Source of the DNA: Mycobacterium malmoense
GTDB lineage: Bacteria > Actinomycetota > Actinomycetes > Mycobacteriales > Mycobacteriaceae
Direction of reading: 5' to 3'
DNA length: 64,000 bases
Assembly: GCF_019645855.1 (NCBI RefSeq)
Contig: NZ_CP080999.1
Location: forward strand, 620,001-684,000
A program made the position numbers and the translations under genes. Shown in pieces: positions 1-8,004 of this stretch. The first letter of the stretch is position 1. Every line of letters begins with the position of its first letter. Under the pieces are notes generated by a model. That model was not told the DNA's origin. It did not search any database and saw nothing but the letters and a program-made list of their open reading frames with translations.

Positions 1-65
1 TGATCCAAGCCGAGGGGCTGCCCTACCGCAGCGTGCTGGGCCTTGCCGACCTTGGGCTGGACTAG
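1..65 (+). CDS. pyrE: Orotate phosphoribosyltransferase, C-terminal end (partial)
   Basis: Only the last 20 codons are present, read from base 3 and ending in TAG at 63-65. They encode a tail ending LPYRSVLGLADLGLD, which I recognise as the C-terminus of mycobacterial PyrE, the enzyme that joins orotate to PRPP in pyrimidine synthesis. The next two genes match the counterparts that follow pyrE in M. tuberculosis (Rv0381c, Rv0380c), which supports the call. The catalytic part lies outside the window, so the identification rests on a short tail and on context. Confidence 0.6.
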   Translation, partial: IQAEGLPYRSVLGLADLGLD

Positions 66-80
66 GCCGCGGGATCACTT

Positions 81-971
81 GTGCGCACTTTCATTGCGAT
101 GGCCGCATGCCTGGCCTTCTGTCTGGTGGGCTGCTCGGGCGCCGGCCATCCCGCCCGTGTCTATGGCGCGCAGGGCGCGCGGCTCGGTGAATCGTTGGCG
201 CTGCTGGGCTGGAACATGTCGGTGTCGAATCTGCGCTGGGACGGCGACTATGTGCTGATCGACGTGGACGCGTCGCCGAAGGATCCGCACGCGCCGCACG
301 CCAAACCCGAGGACATTCGCTTCGGGCTCTATGGCGCGCTGGCGCACCCGATGGAGTCCACCGGGCTGGGCAGTTGCGACGACGCGACGGCCGATGTCGC
401 CTCGCGGCTGTCGGCGCCTCCCGACCGGCTCACCGGCACGGTTTGCCTTGGGCCGCTGAAGGATCGAAGCCAGGTCCGTGGCGTGTACAGCTATTCACCG
501 CGCGACCGGATCCCGAACACCTCGGCGGCCTACCCGGCGGCGTTTCCGGTGGGGTTGCTGCCGACCAACGGCAGCGACACCGGCCTGGTGGTCAAGACCG
601 TCAGCCTGTCGGCCTGGCGCGCCGACGGCAGCCCGGTGACCAATGCGCAGCTCGGCGACCCGGCCGCCTTCAACGGCAACGGCTACATGCTGCTGGGGTT
701 GGAGGCCGACGCGGTCGCGGCCCGCTATCGCGACGACTCCGCCAAGCGCGGCGGCCCGATGATGCTGCTCGCATCGCCGAGCTTGCCCGGCCGCGGGTTG
801 AACCCGGCCTGCGCGGCGTACGGGTCGTCGGTGCTGATCCTGCCCGACGCGTCGTTGGACTCGGTGCACGTCAACGCGTCGTTGTGCACCCAGGGCGAAA
901 TCAACGACGCGTTGCTGTATGCGACCGTGGCGGTAGACGGCACGCACGCCGGCGTGTGGACCGGCAAGTGA
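81..971 (+). CDS. Predicted lipoprotein, Rv0381c-like
   Basis: 296 residues from a GTG start 15 bases after pyrE. The N-terminus is a short basic and hydrophobic signal ending in a lipobox, LVGC, so Cys18 should be lipidated and the mature protein anchored outside the membrane. The body has no enzymatic motif I recognise. Several Asp/Gly-rich stretches and four further cysteines are compatible with a folded extracytoplasmic domain. It sits between pyrE and an RNA methyltransferase and overlaps the latter by 4 bases (GTGA), so the three are probably cotranscribed. The position matches M. tuberculosis Rv0381c, also of unknown function. Confidence 0.75.
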   Translation: MRTFIAMAACLAFCLVGCSGAGHPARVYGAQGARLGESLALLGWNMSVSNLRWDGDYVLIDVDASPKDPHAPHAKPEDIRFGLYGALAHPMESTGLGSCDDATADVASRLSAPPDRLTGTVCLGPLKDRSQVRGVYSYSPRDRIPNTSAAYPAAFPVGLLPTNGSDTGLVVKTVSLSAWRADGSPVTNAQLGDPAAFNGNGYMLLGLEADAVAARYRDDSAKRGGPMMLLASPSLPGRGLNPACAAYGSSVLILPDASLDSVHVNASLCTQGEINDALLYATVAVDGTHAGVWTGK

Positions 972-1615
972 GCGAACCCGGCCCCACTGAGTGGGGGACA
1001 CCGGCGGCCGGCGGTGTCGGGCCCTGGGCGGGCGACCTCCCCGATGACCCACGGTATGATCCAATCCTGTTGCGCGACGGCGACACTCGCAATGTCGTCG
1101 ACGCCTACCGGTATTGGACCCGGGAGGCGATCATCGCCGACATCGATACGCGCCGTCAGCCGCTCCATGTGGCGATCGAGAACTTCGGCCACGACGCCAA
1201 CATCGGCTCGGTGGTGCGCACCGCCAACGCCTTTGCGGTGGACACCGTGCACATCGTGGGGAGGCGGCGGTGGAATCGCCGCGGCGCCATGGTGACCGAC
1301 CGTTATCAGCGGCTATGCCATCACGACAGCACCGCCGAACTGCTGGACTTCGCGGCCGGTGCCGGTTTGACCGTGATCGCGGTGGATAACGTCCCGGGCG
1401 CGGCGCGGCTGGAGGACACCGAGCTGCCGCGAGAATGTCTGCTGGTGTTCGGCCAGGAGGGTCCCGGCATCACCGACGACGCCCGGGCGGGCGCGGCTTT
1501 GACGGTGGCGATCGCCCAGTTCGGCTCGACGCGCAGCATCAACGCCGGCGTTGCCGCCGGGATCGCGATGCATGCCTGGATCCGCCAGCACGCGGACCTG
1601 TCTCGCGCCTGGTGA
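968..1615 (+). CDS. SpoU/TrmH-family RNA 2'-O-methyltransferase, Rv0380c-like
   Basis: 215 residues. The open frame extends far upstream, but I choose GTG at 968 because it overlaps the lipoprotein stop (GTGA) and is followed by a normal-length protein. SpoU (SPOUT) motifs are present in order: an N-terminal NFGHDANIGSVVRTANAF (motif 1, with the conserved N and R), LLVFGQEGPGI (motif 2) and IAQFGSTRSINAGVAAGIAMH (motif 3, with SxN and the knot-forming segment). The family uses S-adenosylmethionine to methylate ribose 2'-OH groups in rRNA or tRNA. The exact substrate cannot be read from the sequence. Confidence 0.85.
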   Translation: MSEPGPTEWGTPAAGGVGPWAGDLPDDPRYDPILLRDGDTRNVVDAYRYWTREAIIADIDTRRQPLHVAIENFGHDANIGSVVRTANAFAVDTVHIVGRRRWNRRGAMVTDRYQRLCHHDSTAELLDFAAGAGLTVIAVDNVPGAARLEDTELPRECLLVFGQEGPGITDDARAGAALTVAIAQFGSTRSINAGVAAGIAMHAWIRQHADLSRAW

Positions 1616-1619
1616 CGTC

Positions 1620-1720
1620 TTCGAGTGTGCGCCCTTGGCTTCGAGTGTGAAGTGGCGGCGGGACTTCGCCGCGGATTCCCGCCCTGAGCGCGCACTCAAC
1701 GCCCAGAGCACACACTCAAC
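1620..1720. repeat. Intergenic 20-nt-period inverted repeat cluster (locus A)
   Basis: The 135 bases between the methyltransferase and the GH76 gene hold two direct units at 1620-1639 and 1640-1659, both beginning TTCGAGTGTG. Two units in opposite orientation follow, with ACTCAAC ending 20 bases apart at 1700 and 1720. The opposed units can fold into a long imperfect hairpin. The same GTGTG-containing, 20-base period recurs at 37096-37174 and 38090-38271. A role as transcription terminator is inference. Confidence 0.6.
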
Positions 1721-1750
1721 GGAATACGGCATGAGGCAGGATCGACGGGT

Positions 1751-2872
1751 ATGGATCAGCTATGGGCCAACCGGGCGGCCAGCTCCGAAGCCGCTGTCGC
1801 GCAACGACACCTGAAACGGCTGTGGGCGCTGCCCGGAACCCAGCTGGGAGTGGTGGCCTGGCCGTCGACCCGTAAGGACCGGCTGTTCGGCACCTGGCAC
1901 TACTGGTGGCAGGCCCACCTGCTGGATTGCCTGGTCGACGCGCAGCTGCGCGACCCGCGGCCGGACCGGCGCGCCAAGATCAACCGGCAGGTCCGGTCGC
2001 ACCGGCTGCGCAACAACTTCTCCTGGACCAACAACTACTACGACGACATGGCGTGGCTGGCGCTGGCGCTGGAACGCGCCGCCCGGGTGGCCGGCGTCGA
2101 GCGCCGGCGCGCGCTGCCCAAGCTCGCCGACCAGCTCGTCAAGGCGTGGGTGCCCGAGGACGGCGGCGGCATCCCGTGGCGCAAGCAGGACCAGTTCTTC
2201 AACGTCCCGGCCAACGGCCCGGCGGGCATCTTCCTCGCCCGCTACGGCGACCGGCTCAAGCGGGCCGAGCAGATGGCCGATTGGATCGACCGCACGCTGA
2301 TCGACCCCGAGACGCACCTGGTGTTCGACGGCATCAAGGCCGGCTCGTTGGTCCGCGCGCAGTACACCTACTGCCAGGGCGTGGTGCTCGGGTTGGAAAC
2401 CGAGCTGGCCGCACGGACCGGGAACGATCGGCACGCGACACGGGTGCATCGCCTGGTCGCCGCGGTCGGCGAGCAGATGGCGCCGTCCGGGGTGCTGCAG
2501 GGCGCCGGCGGCGGGGACGGCGGCCTGTTCGCCGGGATCACCGCCCGGTACCTCGCGCTGGTCGCCATCACGCTGCCGGGCGACTCGGCAAACGACGCCG
2601 CGGCCCGCGACACCGCCCGCGCCATCGTGCTGTCGTCGGCGAAATCGGCGTGGGACTACCGGCAAACGGTGAACGGGCTGCCGCTGTTCGGCGCGTTTTG
2701 GGACCGCGACGCGGAGCTGCCCACCGCGCAAGGTGAAAAGGCGCAGTTCGTCGAGGGCGCGGTCAACGCGTCCGAAACCGCCGAGCGAGACCTGTCGGTG
2801 CAGCTGTCCGGCTGGATGCTGATGGAGGCCGCCTGTAACGTCACCGCCGTGACGGCAGGCAGCGAGACATGA
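1751..2872 (+). CDS. Glycoside hydrolase family 76 protein (alpha-1,6-mannanase-like), Rv0365c-like
   Basis: 373 residues from ATG 1751. The GH76 signature is visible: NNFSWTNNYYDDMAWLALAL around residues 96-115, containing the paired aspartates (YYDD) that form the catalytic site in this family, followed by an alpha/alpha-barrel pattern of W, G and hydrophobic repeats. GH76 enzymes cut alpha-1,6-mannan, a backbone found in mycobacterial lipomannan and lipoarabinomannan, but no export signal is visible here, so the site of action is unclear. Length agrees with M. tuberculosis Rv0365c (about 376 residues). The stop overlaps the start of the downstream CoA ligase (ATGA), so the two are translationally coupled. 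Confidence 0.8.
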   Translation: MDQLWANRAASSEAAVAQRHLKRLWALPGTQLGVVAWPSTRKDRLFGTWHYWWQAHLLDCLVDAQLRDPRPDRRAKINRQVRSHRLRNNFSWTNNYYDDMAWLALALERAARVAGVERRRALPKLADQLVKAWVPEDGGGIPWRKQDQFFNVPANGPAGIFLARYGDRLKRAEQMADWIDRTLIDPETHLVFDGIKAGSLVRAQYTYCQGVVLGLETELAARTGNDRHATRVHRLVAAVGEQMAPSGVLQGAGGGDGGLFAGITARYLALVAITLPGDSANDAAARDTARAIVLSSAKSAWDYRQTVNGLPLFGAFWDRDAELPTAQGEKAQFVEGAVNASETAERDLSVQLSGWMLMEAACNVTAVTAGSET

Positions 2873-4818
2873 CCGAGCCCGGCGGCTGGATCCCCGACGA
2901 GGCGACGCTGGCCGAAGCCAATCTCACCCGCTTCATGGCCTGGCTCGACGAGACCGGCCGCGGCCGGTTCGCCAATTACCAAGCGCTGTGGGCGAAGTCG
3001 GTCGACGACATCGACTGGTTCTGGGACGCCGTCTGGAATTACTTCGACATCCGGGCGGACAGCCCACCCCGCGCGGTGCTGGGCAACCGTTCCATGCCCG
3101 GTGCCGAGTGGTTCCCGGGCGCCAGGGTCAACTACGCCGCCGAAATATTTCGGCACGCCACCGACGAGCGCCCCGCCCTGATCGTCGTCGGCGAAGACGG
3201 CTCCACCGAGTGGTCGTGGGCGCGGCTGGAGCGCGAGACCGCGGCGTTCGCGGCCTATCTCCGTGGCGTCGGGGTAAAACCGGGGGATCGCGTGGTCGGC
3301 TACCTGCCCAACGTCGCCGAGGCCGTCGTCGCCGCCCTCGCCGCCGCCTGCGTGGGCGCGGTGTGGGCGGTGTGCAACCAGGACCTGGCCGTCGACGGCG
3401 TGCTGGCCCGGCTGGGCCAGGTGGAGCCGACCGTGCTGGTGGCCAGCGACGGCTCGGTGTACGACGGCAAGCGCATCGATCGCCGCGAACAGCTGGCCGA
3501 GATCCGGCGTGCCATGCCCACGCTGCGGGCCACCGTCGTGGTGCCGCGGCTCGGCCTCGGTCTCGACGGCGACGCCGCGCCGTGGGCCAAAGCGGTCCAG
3601 GCGGACGCCGCCCTCGACATCGCGCCCGTCCCGTTCGCGCACCCGCTGTGGGTGATGTTCTCGTCGGGAACCACGGGGAAGCCCAAGGGCATCGTGCACG
3701 GTCACGGCGGTGTGTTGCTGGAGCACCTGAAGTACCTGAGCCTGCAGCTGGACCTGCGCCCCGGTGACCGCTTCCTGTGGTACTCGTCCACCAGCTGGAT
3801 GATGTGGAACCTGCTGCTGTCGGGCCTGCTGGTCGAGTCCACCATCGTGCTTTATGACGGCAGCCCAACGCATTTGGGCACCGATGGCCTCTGGCGGGTC
3901 GCCGCCGAGGCCGGCGTCACGGTGTTCGGCGCCGGCGCCGGCTACCTATTGGCCTGTGCCAAAAAGGAATTGAAGCCGGGCGCGTCGTACCCCTTGGACA
4001 CGCTGCGCGTGGTGGGCTCCACCGGTTCGCCGTTACCGGCGTCGGGGTTCCGCTGGGTGCAAGAGGGGCTCGGCCGGCCGGTTCCGGTGATCTCGATGAG
4101 CGGCGGCACCGACGTGTGCACGGCCTTCATCGGGGGTTGCCCGATCCTGCCGGTGGTGCCCGGTGAACTGTCGTGCATCTGCCTGGGTGCGGCCGTCGAA
4201 GCCTGGTCCGGCCCCCGAAACCCCGTCATCGGGGAAGAGGGCGAACTGGTGCTGACCAAGCCCATGCCCTCGATGCCGGTGTCCTTCTGGAATGACGCCG
4301 ACGGCAGCCGCTACCGCGCCGCCTACTTCGACAAGTACCCGGGCGTGTGGTGGCACGGCGACTGGATCACCATTACCGACCGGGGATCCGTTGTGGTGCA
4401 CGGCCGTTCGGATGCCACCCTGAACCGGCTGGGGGTCCGGATGGGCAGCGCCGAGATCTACACCGCCGTGGAGCGCATGCCCGAGGTGCGCGACTGCCTG
4501 GTGATCGGCGTCGAGCAGGACGACGGCGGCTACTGGATGCCGTTGTTCGTGGACTTGGCGGACGGTGTCGAACTCGACGACGAGCTGCGGTCGCGGATCG
4601 TCGCGGAGATCCGTCACCACGCCTCGCCGCGGCATGTGCCCGACGACATCCTGCAGGTTCCGGGCATGCCGCGGACGCTGACCGGCAAACGGCTGGAAAT
4701 CCCGATCAAGCGAATCCTGCTTGGGGCGGACCCCGGCGAGGCCGTGCAGCAAAGTTCGGTCGACAGGCCGGAGCTGCTAGACGCTTTCGTTGCGTACCGC
4801 AGAAGCCGGGTGCCCTGA
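2869..4818 (+). CDS. Acetoacetate-CoA ligase (acetoacetyl-CoA synthetase)
   Basis: 649 residues, an ANL-superfamily adenylating enzyme. Visible motifs are the AMP-binding P-loop VMFSSGTTGKPKGIVHGHGG near residues 262-281, the YSSTSWMMWN core, WHGDWITITDRG with the adenylate-binding Asp, and LNRLGVRMGSAEIY close to the C-terminal hinge. A lysine in LTGKRLEIPIKR near residue 610 fits the catalytic lysine. The N-terminal GRFANYQALWAKSVDD and WFPGARVNYAAE stretches and the length are characteristic of acetoacetate-CoA ligases rather than acetate-CoA ligases. It would activate acetoacetate to acetoacetyl-CoA using ATP. It overlaps GH76 by 4 bases at its start and the convergent DedA gene by 42 bases at its end. 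Confidence 0.85.
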   Translation: MTEPGGWIPDEATLAEANLTRFMAWLDETGRGRFANYQALWAKSVDDIDWFWDAVWNYFDIRADSPPRAVLGNRSMPGAEWFPGARVNYAAEIFRHATDERPALIVVGEDGSTEWSWARLERETAAFAAYLRGVGVKPGDRVVGYLPNVAEAVVAALAAACVGAVWAVCNQDLAVDGVLARLGQVEPTVLVASDGSVYDGKRIDRREQLAEIRRAMPTLRATVVVPRLGLGLDGDAAPWAKAVQADAALDIAPVPFAHPLWVMFSSGTTGKPKGIVHGHGGVLLEHLKYLSLQLDLRPGDRFLWYSSTSWMMWNLLLSGLLVESTIVLYDGSPTHLGTDGLWRVAAEAGVTVFGAGAGYLLACAKKELKPGASYPLDTLRVVGSTGSPLPASGFRWVQEGLGRPVPVISMSGGTDVCTAFIGGCPILPVVPGELSCICLGAAVEAWSGPRNPVIGEEGELVLTKPMPSMPVSFWNDADGSRYRAAYFDKYPGVWWHGDWITITDRGSVVVHGRSDATLNRLGVRMGSAEIYTAVERMPEVRDCLVIGVEQDDGGYWMPLFVDLADGVELDDELRSRIVAEIRHHASPRHVPDDILQVPGMPRTLTGKRLEIPIKRILLGADPGEAVQQSSVDRPELLDAFVAYRRSRVP

Positions 4819-5502
4819 ATCGGGCTCTTGGTCGGGCTCTCGGTCGCCCGCCCGAGCCGCGCGGCGGCGCCCCTGGTACCCGCGCCAGGACGCGACCATC
4901 GCCGGCACCAGCGAGATGACCAGGATGGCCAGGATGATCTTCTCCAGGTTCTGGTGGACGAACGGCACGGTGCCCAGGAAGTAGCCCGCCAGCGTCGCGC
5001 CGCCGCCCCAGGCGATGCCGCCGACGATGTCGAACCCGAGGAACACCGGATAGCGCATGTACGACACCCCGGCGATCACCGGGACGAACGTCCGCACGAA
5101 CGGCGCGAACCGGGCCAGGATGACGGCCCAGGGCCCGTATTTCTCGAAGAACGCGTGTGACTCGGTCACGTAGTGCTTCTTGAAAAACCGGGAATCTTCC
5201 TTCTTGAACAGCGCCGGCCCGATCCGCCGCCCGATGAAGTATCCGGTCTGATCGCCCAGCACCGCGACCGCCGCGACAGCGGGGGCCAGCACCCAGATGC
5301 TGGCGGGCGGGTTTGGGTGCGCGGCCAGCAGCCCGCCGGTGAACAACAGCGATTCGCCGGGCAGCAGCGGAAACAGCAGCCCGGTCTCGATGAAGACGAT
5401 GACGAGGATCCCGGGCAGCACGGCGGACCCGAAGACGCCGTTGGCGCCCAACCAATACATCGGGTCGAGGATGTCCGGCAAGGCCGTCACGGCGGTGCTC
5501 AC
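4777..5502 (-). CDS. DedA-family membrane protein, Rv0364-like
   Basis: 241 residues. Typical DedA features are present: the N-terminal hydrophobic stretch with FIETGLLFPLLPGESLLFTGG (E and PGE motif near residues 38-58), the GDQTGYFIGRRIG segment, and ARFAPFVRTFVPVIAGVSYM with the conserved F.R...P..AG pattern. These are followed by two further membrane segments and a charged cytoplasmic tail. DedA proteins are inner-membrane proteins linked to lipid flipping and membrane homeostasis. The gene is divergent from fba (59 bases apart), as Rv0364 is from Rv0363c in M. tuberculosis. Its 3' end overlaps the convergent acetoacetyl-CoA synthetase gene. Confidence 0.85.
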   Translation of the reverse strand: MSTAVTALPDILDPMYWLGANGVFGSAVLPGILVIVFIETGLLFPLLPGESLLFTGGLLAAHPNPPASIWVLAPAVAAVAVLGDQTGYFIGRRIGPALFKKEDSRFFKKHYVTESHAFFEKYGPWAVILARFAPFVRTFVPVIAGVSYMRYPVFLGFDIVGGIAWGGGATLAGYFLGTVPFVHQNLEKIILAILVISLVPAMVASWRGYQGRRRAARAGDREPDQEPDSGHPASAVRNESV

Positions 5503-5560
5503 GATGTCTCAACATACCGGTGTTGCGATACTTGGTGGACCCAGTCATCAGGAGGAGCCC

Positions 5561-6595
5561 ATGCCCATCGCAACGCCCGAGGTCTACGCCGAGATGCTGC
5601 GACGCGCCAAAAAGGGCTCCTACGCCTTCCCGGCCATCAACTGCACCTCCTCGGAGACCGTCAACGCCGCGATCAAGGGCTTCGCCGACGCCGGCAGCGA
5701 CGGCATCATCCAGTTCTCCACCGGCGGTGCGGAGTTCGCGTCCGGCCTCGGGATCAAGGACATGGTGACCGGCGCCGTGGCGCTGGCCGAGTTCGCCCGC
5801 GTGATCGCGGCCAAGTACCCGATCAACGTCGCGCTGCACACCGACCACTGCCCCAAGGACAAGCTGGACAGCTACGTGCGGCCGCTGCTGGCGATCTCGG
5901 CGCGGCGGGTGAGCGCGGGCGGCGATCCTTTATTCCAGTCGCACATGTGGGACGGCTCCGCGGTGCCGATCGAGGAAAACCTCGCCATCGCCCGGGAGCT
6001 GCTCAAGGAGGCCGCGGCCGCCAAGATCATCCTCGAGGTCGAGATCGGCGTGGTCGGCGGCGAGGAGGACGGCGTCGCCAACGAGATCAACGACAAGCTC
6101 TACTCCACTCCCGAGGACTTCGAGAGGACCATCGACGCGCTGGGCGCCGGCGAGCACGGCAAGTACCTGCTGGCGGCGACGTTCGGCAACGTGCACGGCG
6201 TCTACAAGCCCGGCAACGTCAAGCTGCGCCCCGACATCCTCGCCCAGGGGCAGAAGGTGGCCTCAACCAAGCTTGGGCTACCCGACGGGTCCAAGCCGTT
6301 CGACTTCGTGTTCCACGGCGGTTCGGGTTCGCTGAAGTCGGAGATCGAGGAGGCGCTGCGCTACGGCGTGGTGAAGATGAACGTCGACACCGACACCCAG
6401 TACGCGTTCACCCGCCCGATCGCCAACCACATGTTCACCAATTACGACGGCGTGCTCAAGGTCGACGGTGAAGTGGGCAACAAAAAGGTCTACGACCCGC
6501 GCAGCTACCTCAAGAAGGCCGAAGCCGGCATGACCGAGCGCGTGGTCGAGGCCTGCAACGACCTGCACTGCGCCGGGAAGAGCCTTGGCCGCTGA
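5561..6595 (+). CDS. fba: Class II fructose-bisphosphate aldolase
   Basis: 344 residues, identical in length to M. tuberculosis Fba (Rv0363c). The start ATG 5561 is preceded by a strong Shine-Dalgarno, AGGAGG, at the right distance, and the longer open frame upstream is not needed. Class II zinc-aldolase motifs are HTDHCPKDKL (zinc and catalytic Asp region near residues 93-102), EVEIGVVGGEEDG, ATFGNVHGVYKPGN with a zinc His, and FHGGSGS followed by NVDTDTQYAF for phosphate binding. It cleaves fructose-1,6-bisphosphate to dihydroxyacetone phosphate and glyceraldehyde-3-phosphate and works in both glycolysis and gluconeogenesis. Four bases after its stop begins the palindrome interrupted by the IS110 element. 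Confidence 0.97.
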   Translation: MPIATPEVYAEMLRRAKKGSYAFPAINCTSSETVNAAIKGFADAGSDGIIQFSTGGAEFASGLGIKDMVTGAVALAEFARVIAAKYPINVALHTDHCPKDKLDSYVRPLLAISARRVSAGGDPLFQSHMWDGSAVPIEENLAIARELLKEAAAAKIILEVEIGVVGGEEDGVANEINDKLYSTPEDFERTIDALGAGEHGKYLLAATFGNVHGVYKPGNVKLRPDILAQGQKVASTKLGLPDGSKPFDFVFHGGSGSLKSEIEEALRYGVVKMNVDTDTQYAFTRPIANHMFTNYDGVLKVDGEVGNKKVYDPRSYLKKAEAGMTERVVEACNDLHCAGKSLGR

Positions 6596-6723
6596 TCCTC
6601 GTTCGGCGAGCAGACGCAGACTCGCATAATTCCGCGCCGCCGCGTGCGATTTTGCGTCTTAGTGTCAGGGTGGGTGTGCCGTGTTGGGGCGTGTCTTCGT
6701 GACAGGTGCCGCGCGTGGTGGTT

Positions 6724-6868
6724 GGTTCCGGATCACTGGTGTCTGGCTCGATTTTGTGTTGCCGCCTGCGGGTTGGCGTTGAGCAGTAGTGCCGGCACCG
6801 GTGAGATGGACCGGCCGGCGTGACTTGATAGGAGCCTGGCATTCGCCCCGACTGAGATGTGTCCGCCG
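6724..6868 (+). ncRNA. Candidate bridge RNA of the IS110-family element
   Basis: Folded by eye. Stem 1: 6733-6743 pairs with 6794-6804 (11 pairs, two G-U), extended by 6724-6728 with 6808-6812. Its internal loop carries CGATTTTGTGTT at 6749-6760, which matches the left target flank 6647-6658 at 10 of 12 positions, the two differences being G-U compatible. On the 3' side it carries GAGCAG at 6781-6786, complementary to CTGCTC spanning the core and right flank (7977-7982). Stem 2: 6816-6820 pairs with 6864-6868. Its loop carries ATAGGAGC at 6828-6835, identical to the element's right end at 7967-7974, and ACTGAG at 6851-6856, which pairs with CT plus the first four bases of the element with one G-U. 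Target loop followed by donor loop is the order reported for IS621. The transcript ends are not known. Confidence 0.65.
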
Positions 6869-6918
6869 ACCGGCCCAACCTCAACACCCCCATCCAGGAA
6901 GTGAAGGAGGCAACCTTC

Positions 6919-7965
6919 ATGGTTGTTGTTGGAGCTGATGTGCACAAGCGCAAACACACCTTTGTCGCCGTTGATGAGGTCGGCCGCAAGCTTGGTGAGA
7001 AGACGGTCAAGGCCACCACAGCCGGTCACACCCTGGCTGTCCTATGGGCCCGTGAGCAGTTCGGTACCGCACTGATCTGGGGTATCGAGGACTGCCGGAA
7101 TATGTCCGCGCGCCTAGAGCGCGACCTGTTGAGCGCCGGGCAGCAGGTGGTGCGGGTGCCGACGAAGTTGATGCACGCGGTGCGTAAGTCGGCGCGGACC
7201 CGGGGTAAGTCCGATCCGATCGATGCCCAGGCGGTGGCGCGGGCGGTGCTGCGCGAACCCGACCTGCCCGTCGCTTCCCATGATGAAATCTCGCGGGAGT
7301 TGAAGTTGCTCACCGATCGCCGTGATGTCCTTGTCGCCCACCGCACGTCGACGATCAGTCGGCTGCGCTGGCATGTCCACGAGCTCGACCCCGAGCGCGA
7401 GCCAGCACCGCGTGCGCTTAGAGCGATCAAACACCAGCAAGCCCTAGCGGCCTGGCTGGACACCCAGCCAGGCGTGGTGGCCGAAATGGCGCGCGCCGAG
7501 CTCGCCGACATCATCCGACTCACCACCGAGATCGACACCCTAGAAAAGCGCCTCGGTGAGCGGGTCCGCGACGTGGCTCCCACACTGCTCGACATTCCCG
7601 GCTGCGCAGAGCTGACCGCGGCCAAAATCGTCGGCGAAGCCGCCGCAGTGGACAGGTTCAAAAGCGAGGCCGCCTTCGCCTGCCACGCCGGAATAGCCCC
7701 CATCCCGGTATGGTCAGGCAACACCGAAGGTCAAGTGCGATTAAGCCGCTCGGGTAACCGCCAAATCAACACCGCCATCCATCGCATCGCCCTCACCCAG
7801 ATCCGCATCACCAGTAGCGAAACCCACGCCTACTACCAACGGCTTATCGCCAACGGAAAAACCAAAGCCGCAGCACGACGCTGCATCAAACGCCGCATAT
7901 CCCGCAACGTCTACCGCCGACTCCTCAAGGACTACCAAGCCCGCACCCAACCCAGCGCAGCTTGA
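6919..7965 (+). CDS. IS110-family transposase (DEDD recombinase)
   Basis: 348 residues from ATG 6919, preceded by GAAGGAGG eight bases upstream; a longer frame from 6859 is less likely. The N-terminal RuvC-like domain shows the DEDD set: Asp7 (GADVHK), Glu57 (WGIEDCRN), Asp99 and Asp102 (KSDPIDAQA), with spacing nearly the same as in IS621. After a long helical linker, the C-terminal transposase domain has DIPGCAELTAAKIVGE (HhH-like), AFACHAGIAPIPVWSG and RLSRSGNRQINTAIHRIA. Ser276 is the likely nucleophile of the last motif. These enzymes recombine DNA through a Ser-dependent reaction guided by an RNA from the element. No frameshift or stop interrupts it. Confidence 0.93.
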   Translation: MVVVGADVHKRKHTFVAVDEVGRKLGEKTVKATTAGHTLAVLWAREQFGTALIWGIEDCRNMSARLERDLLSAGQQVVRVPTKLMHAVRKSARTRGKSDPIDAQAVARAVLREPDLPVASHDEISRELKLLTDRRDVLVAHRTSTISRLRWHVHELDPEREPAPRALRAIKHQQALAAWLDTQPGVVAEMARAELADIIRLTTEIDTLEKRLGERVRDVAPTLLDIPGCAELTAAKIVGEAAAVDRFKSEAAFACHAGIAPIPVWSGNTEGQVRLSRSGNRQINTAIHRIALTQIRITSSETHAYYQRLIANGKTKAAARRCIKRRISRNVYRRLLKDYQARTQPSAA

Positions 7966-8004
7966 CATAGGAGCTACTGCTCGCCGAACGATGGACGCGG
8001 ACCG

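Larger units (their letters stand above)
6660..7978 (+). mobile_element. IS110-family insertion sequence, about 1.32 kb
   Basis: Bounds come from the host palindrome: removing 6660-7978 rejoins it exactly. A CT dinucleotide is found at both junctions (6658-6659 and 7977-7978), so the element can equally be read as 1317 bases flanked by a shared CT. There are no terminal inverted repeats, as usual for IS110. The left end has 259 non-coding bases before the transposase start and the right end only 13 bases after its stop. CT at both junctions is the core dinucleotide known for IS621. The open reading frame is intact, so the element may be active. Confidence 0.88.
6599..7991. repeat. Intergenic palindrome split by the IS110-family element
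   Basis: The left arm is 6599-6626. The right arm is broken into 6645-6659 and 7979-7991. Joining the two right-arm pieces gives 28 bases that pair with the left arm at 26 positions, with an 18-base loop at 6627-6644. The outer 20 pairs are perfect. It lies between the convergent fba and Rv0361-like genes, so before interruption it probably acted as a bidirectional transcription terminator. That role is inference. Confidence 0.85.

Noticed and set aside
374..967. 5' extension of the SpoU-type methyltransferase frame
   Set aside because: It lies wholly inside the lipoprotein gene and reads as Arg-rich shadow. GTG 968 gives the normal family length.
6859..6918. Transposase starting at 6859
   Set aside because: The GAAGGAGG site and the conserved VVVGADVHK start favour ATG 6919. 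The extension would overlap the donor-binding loop of the candidate RNA.
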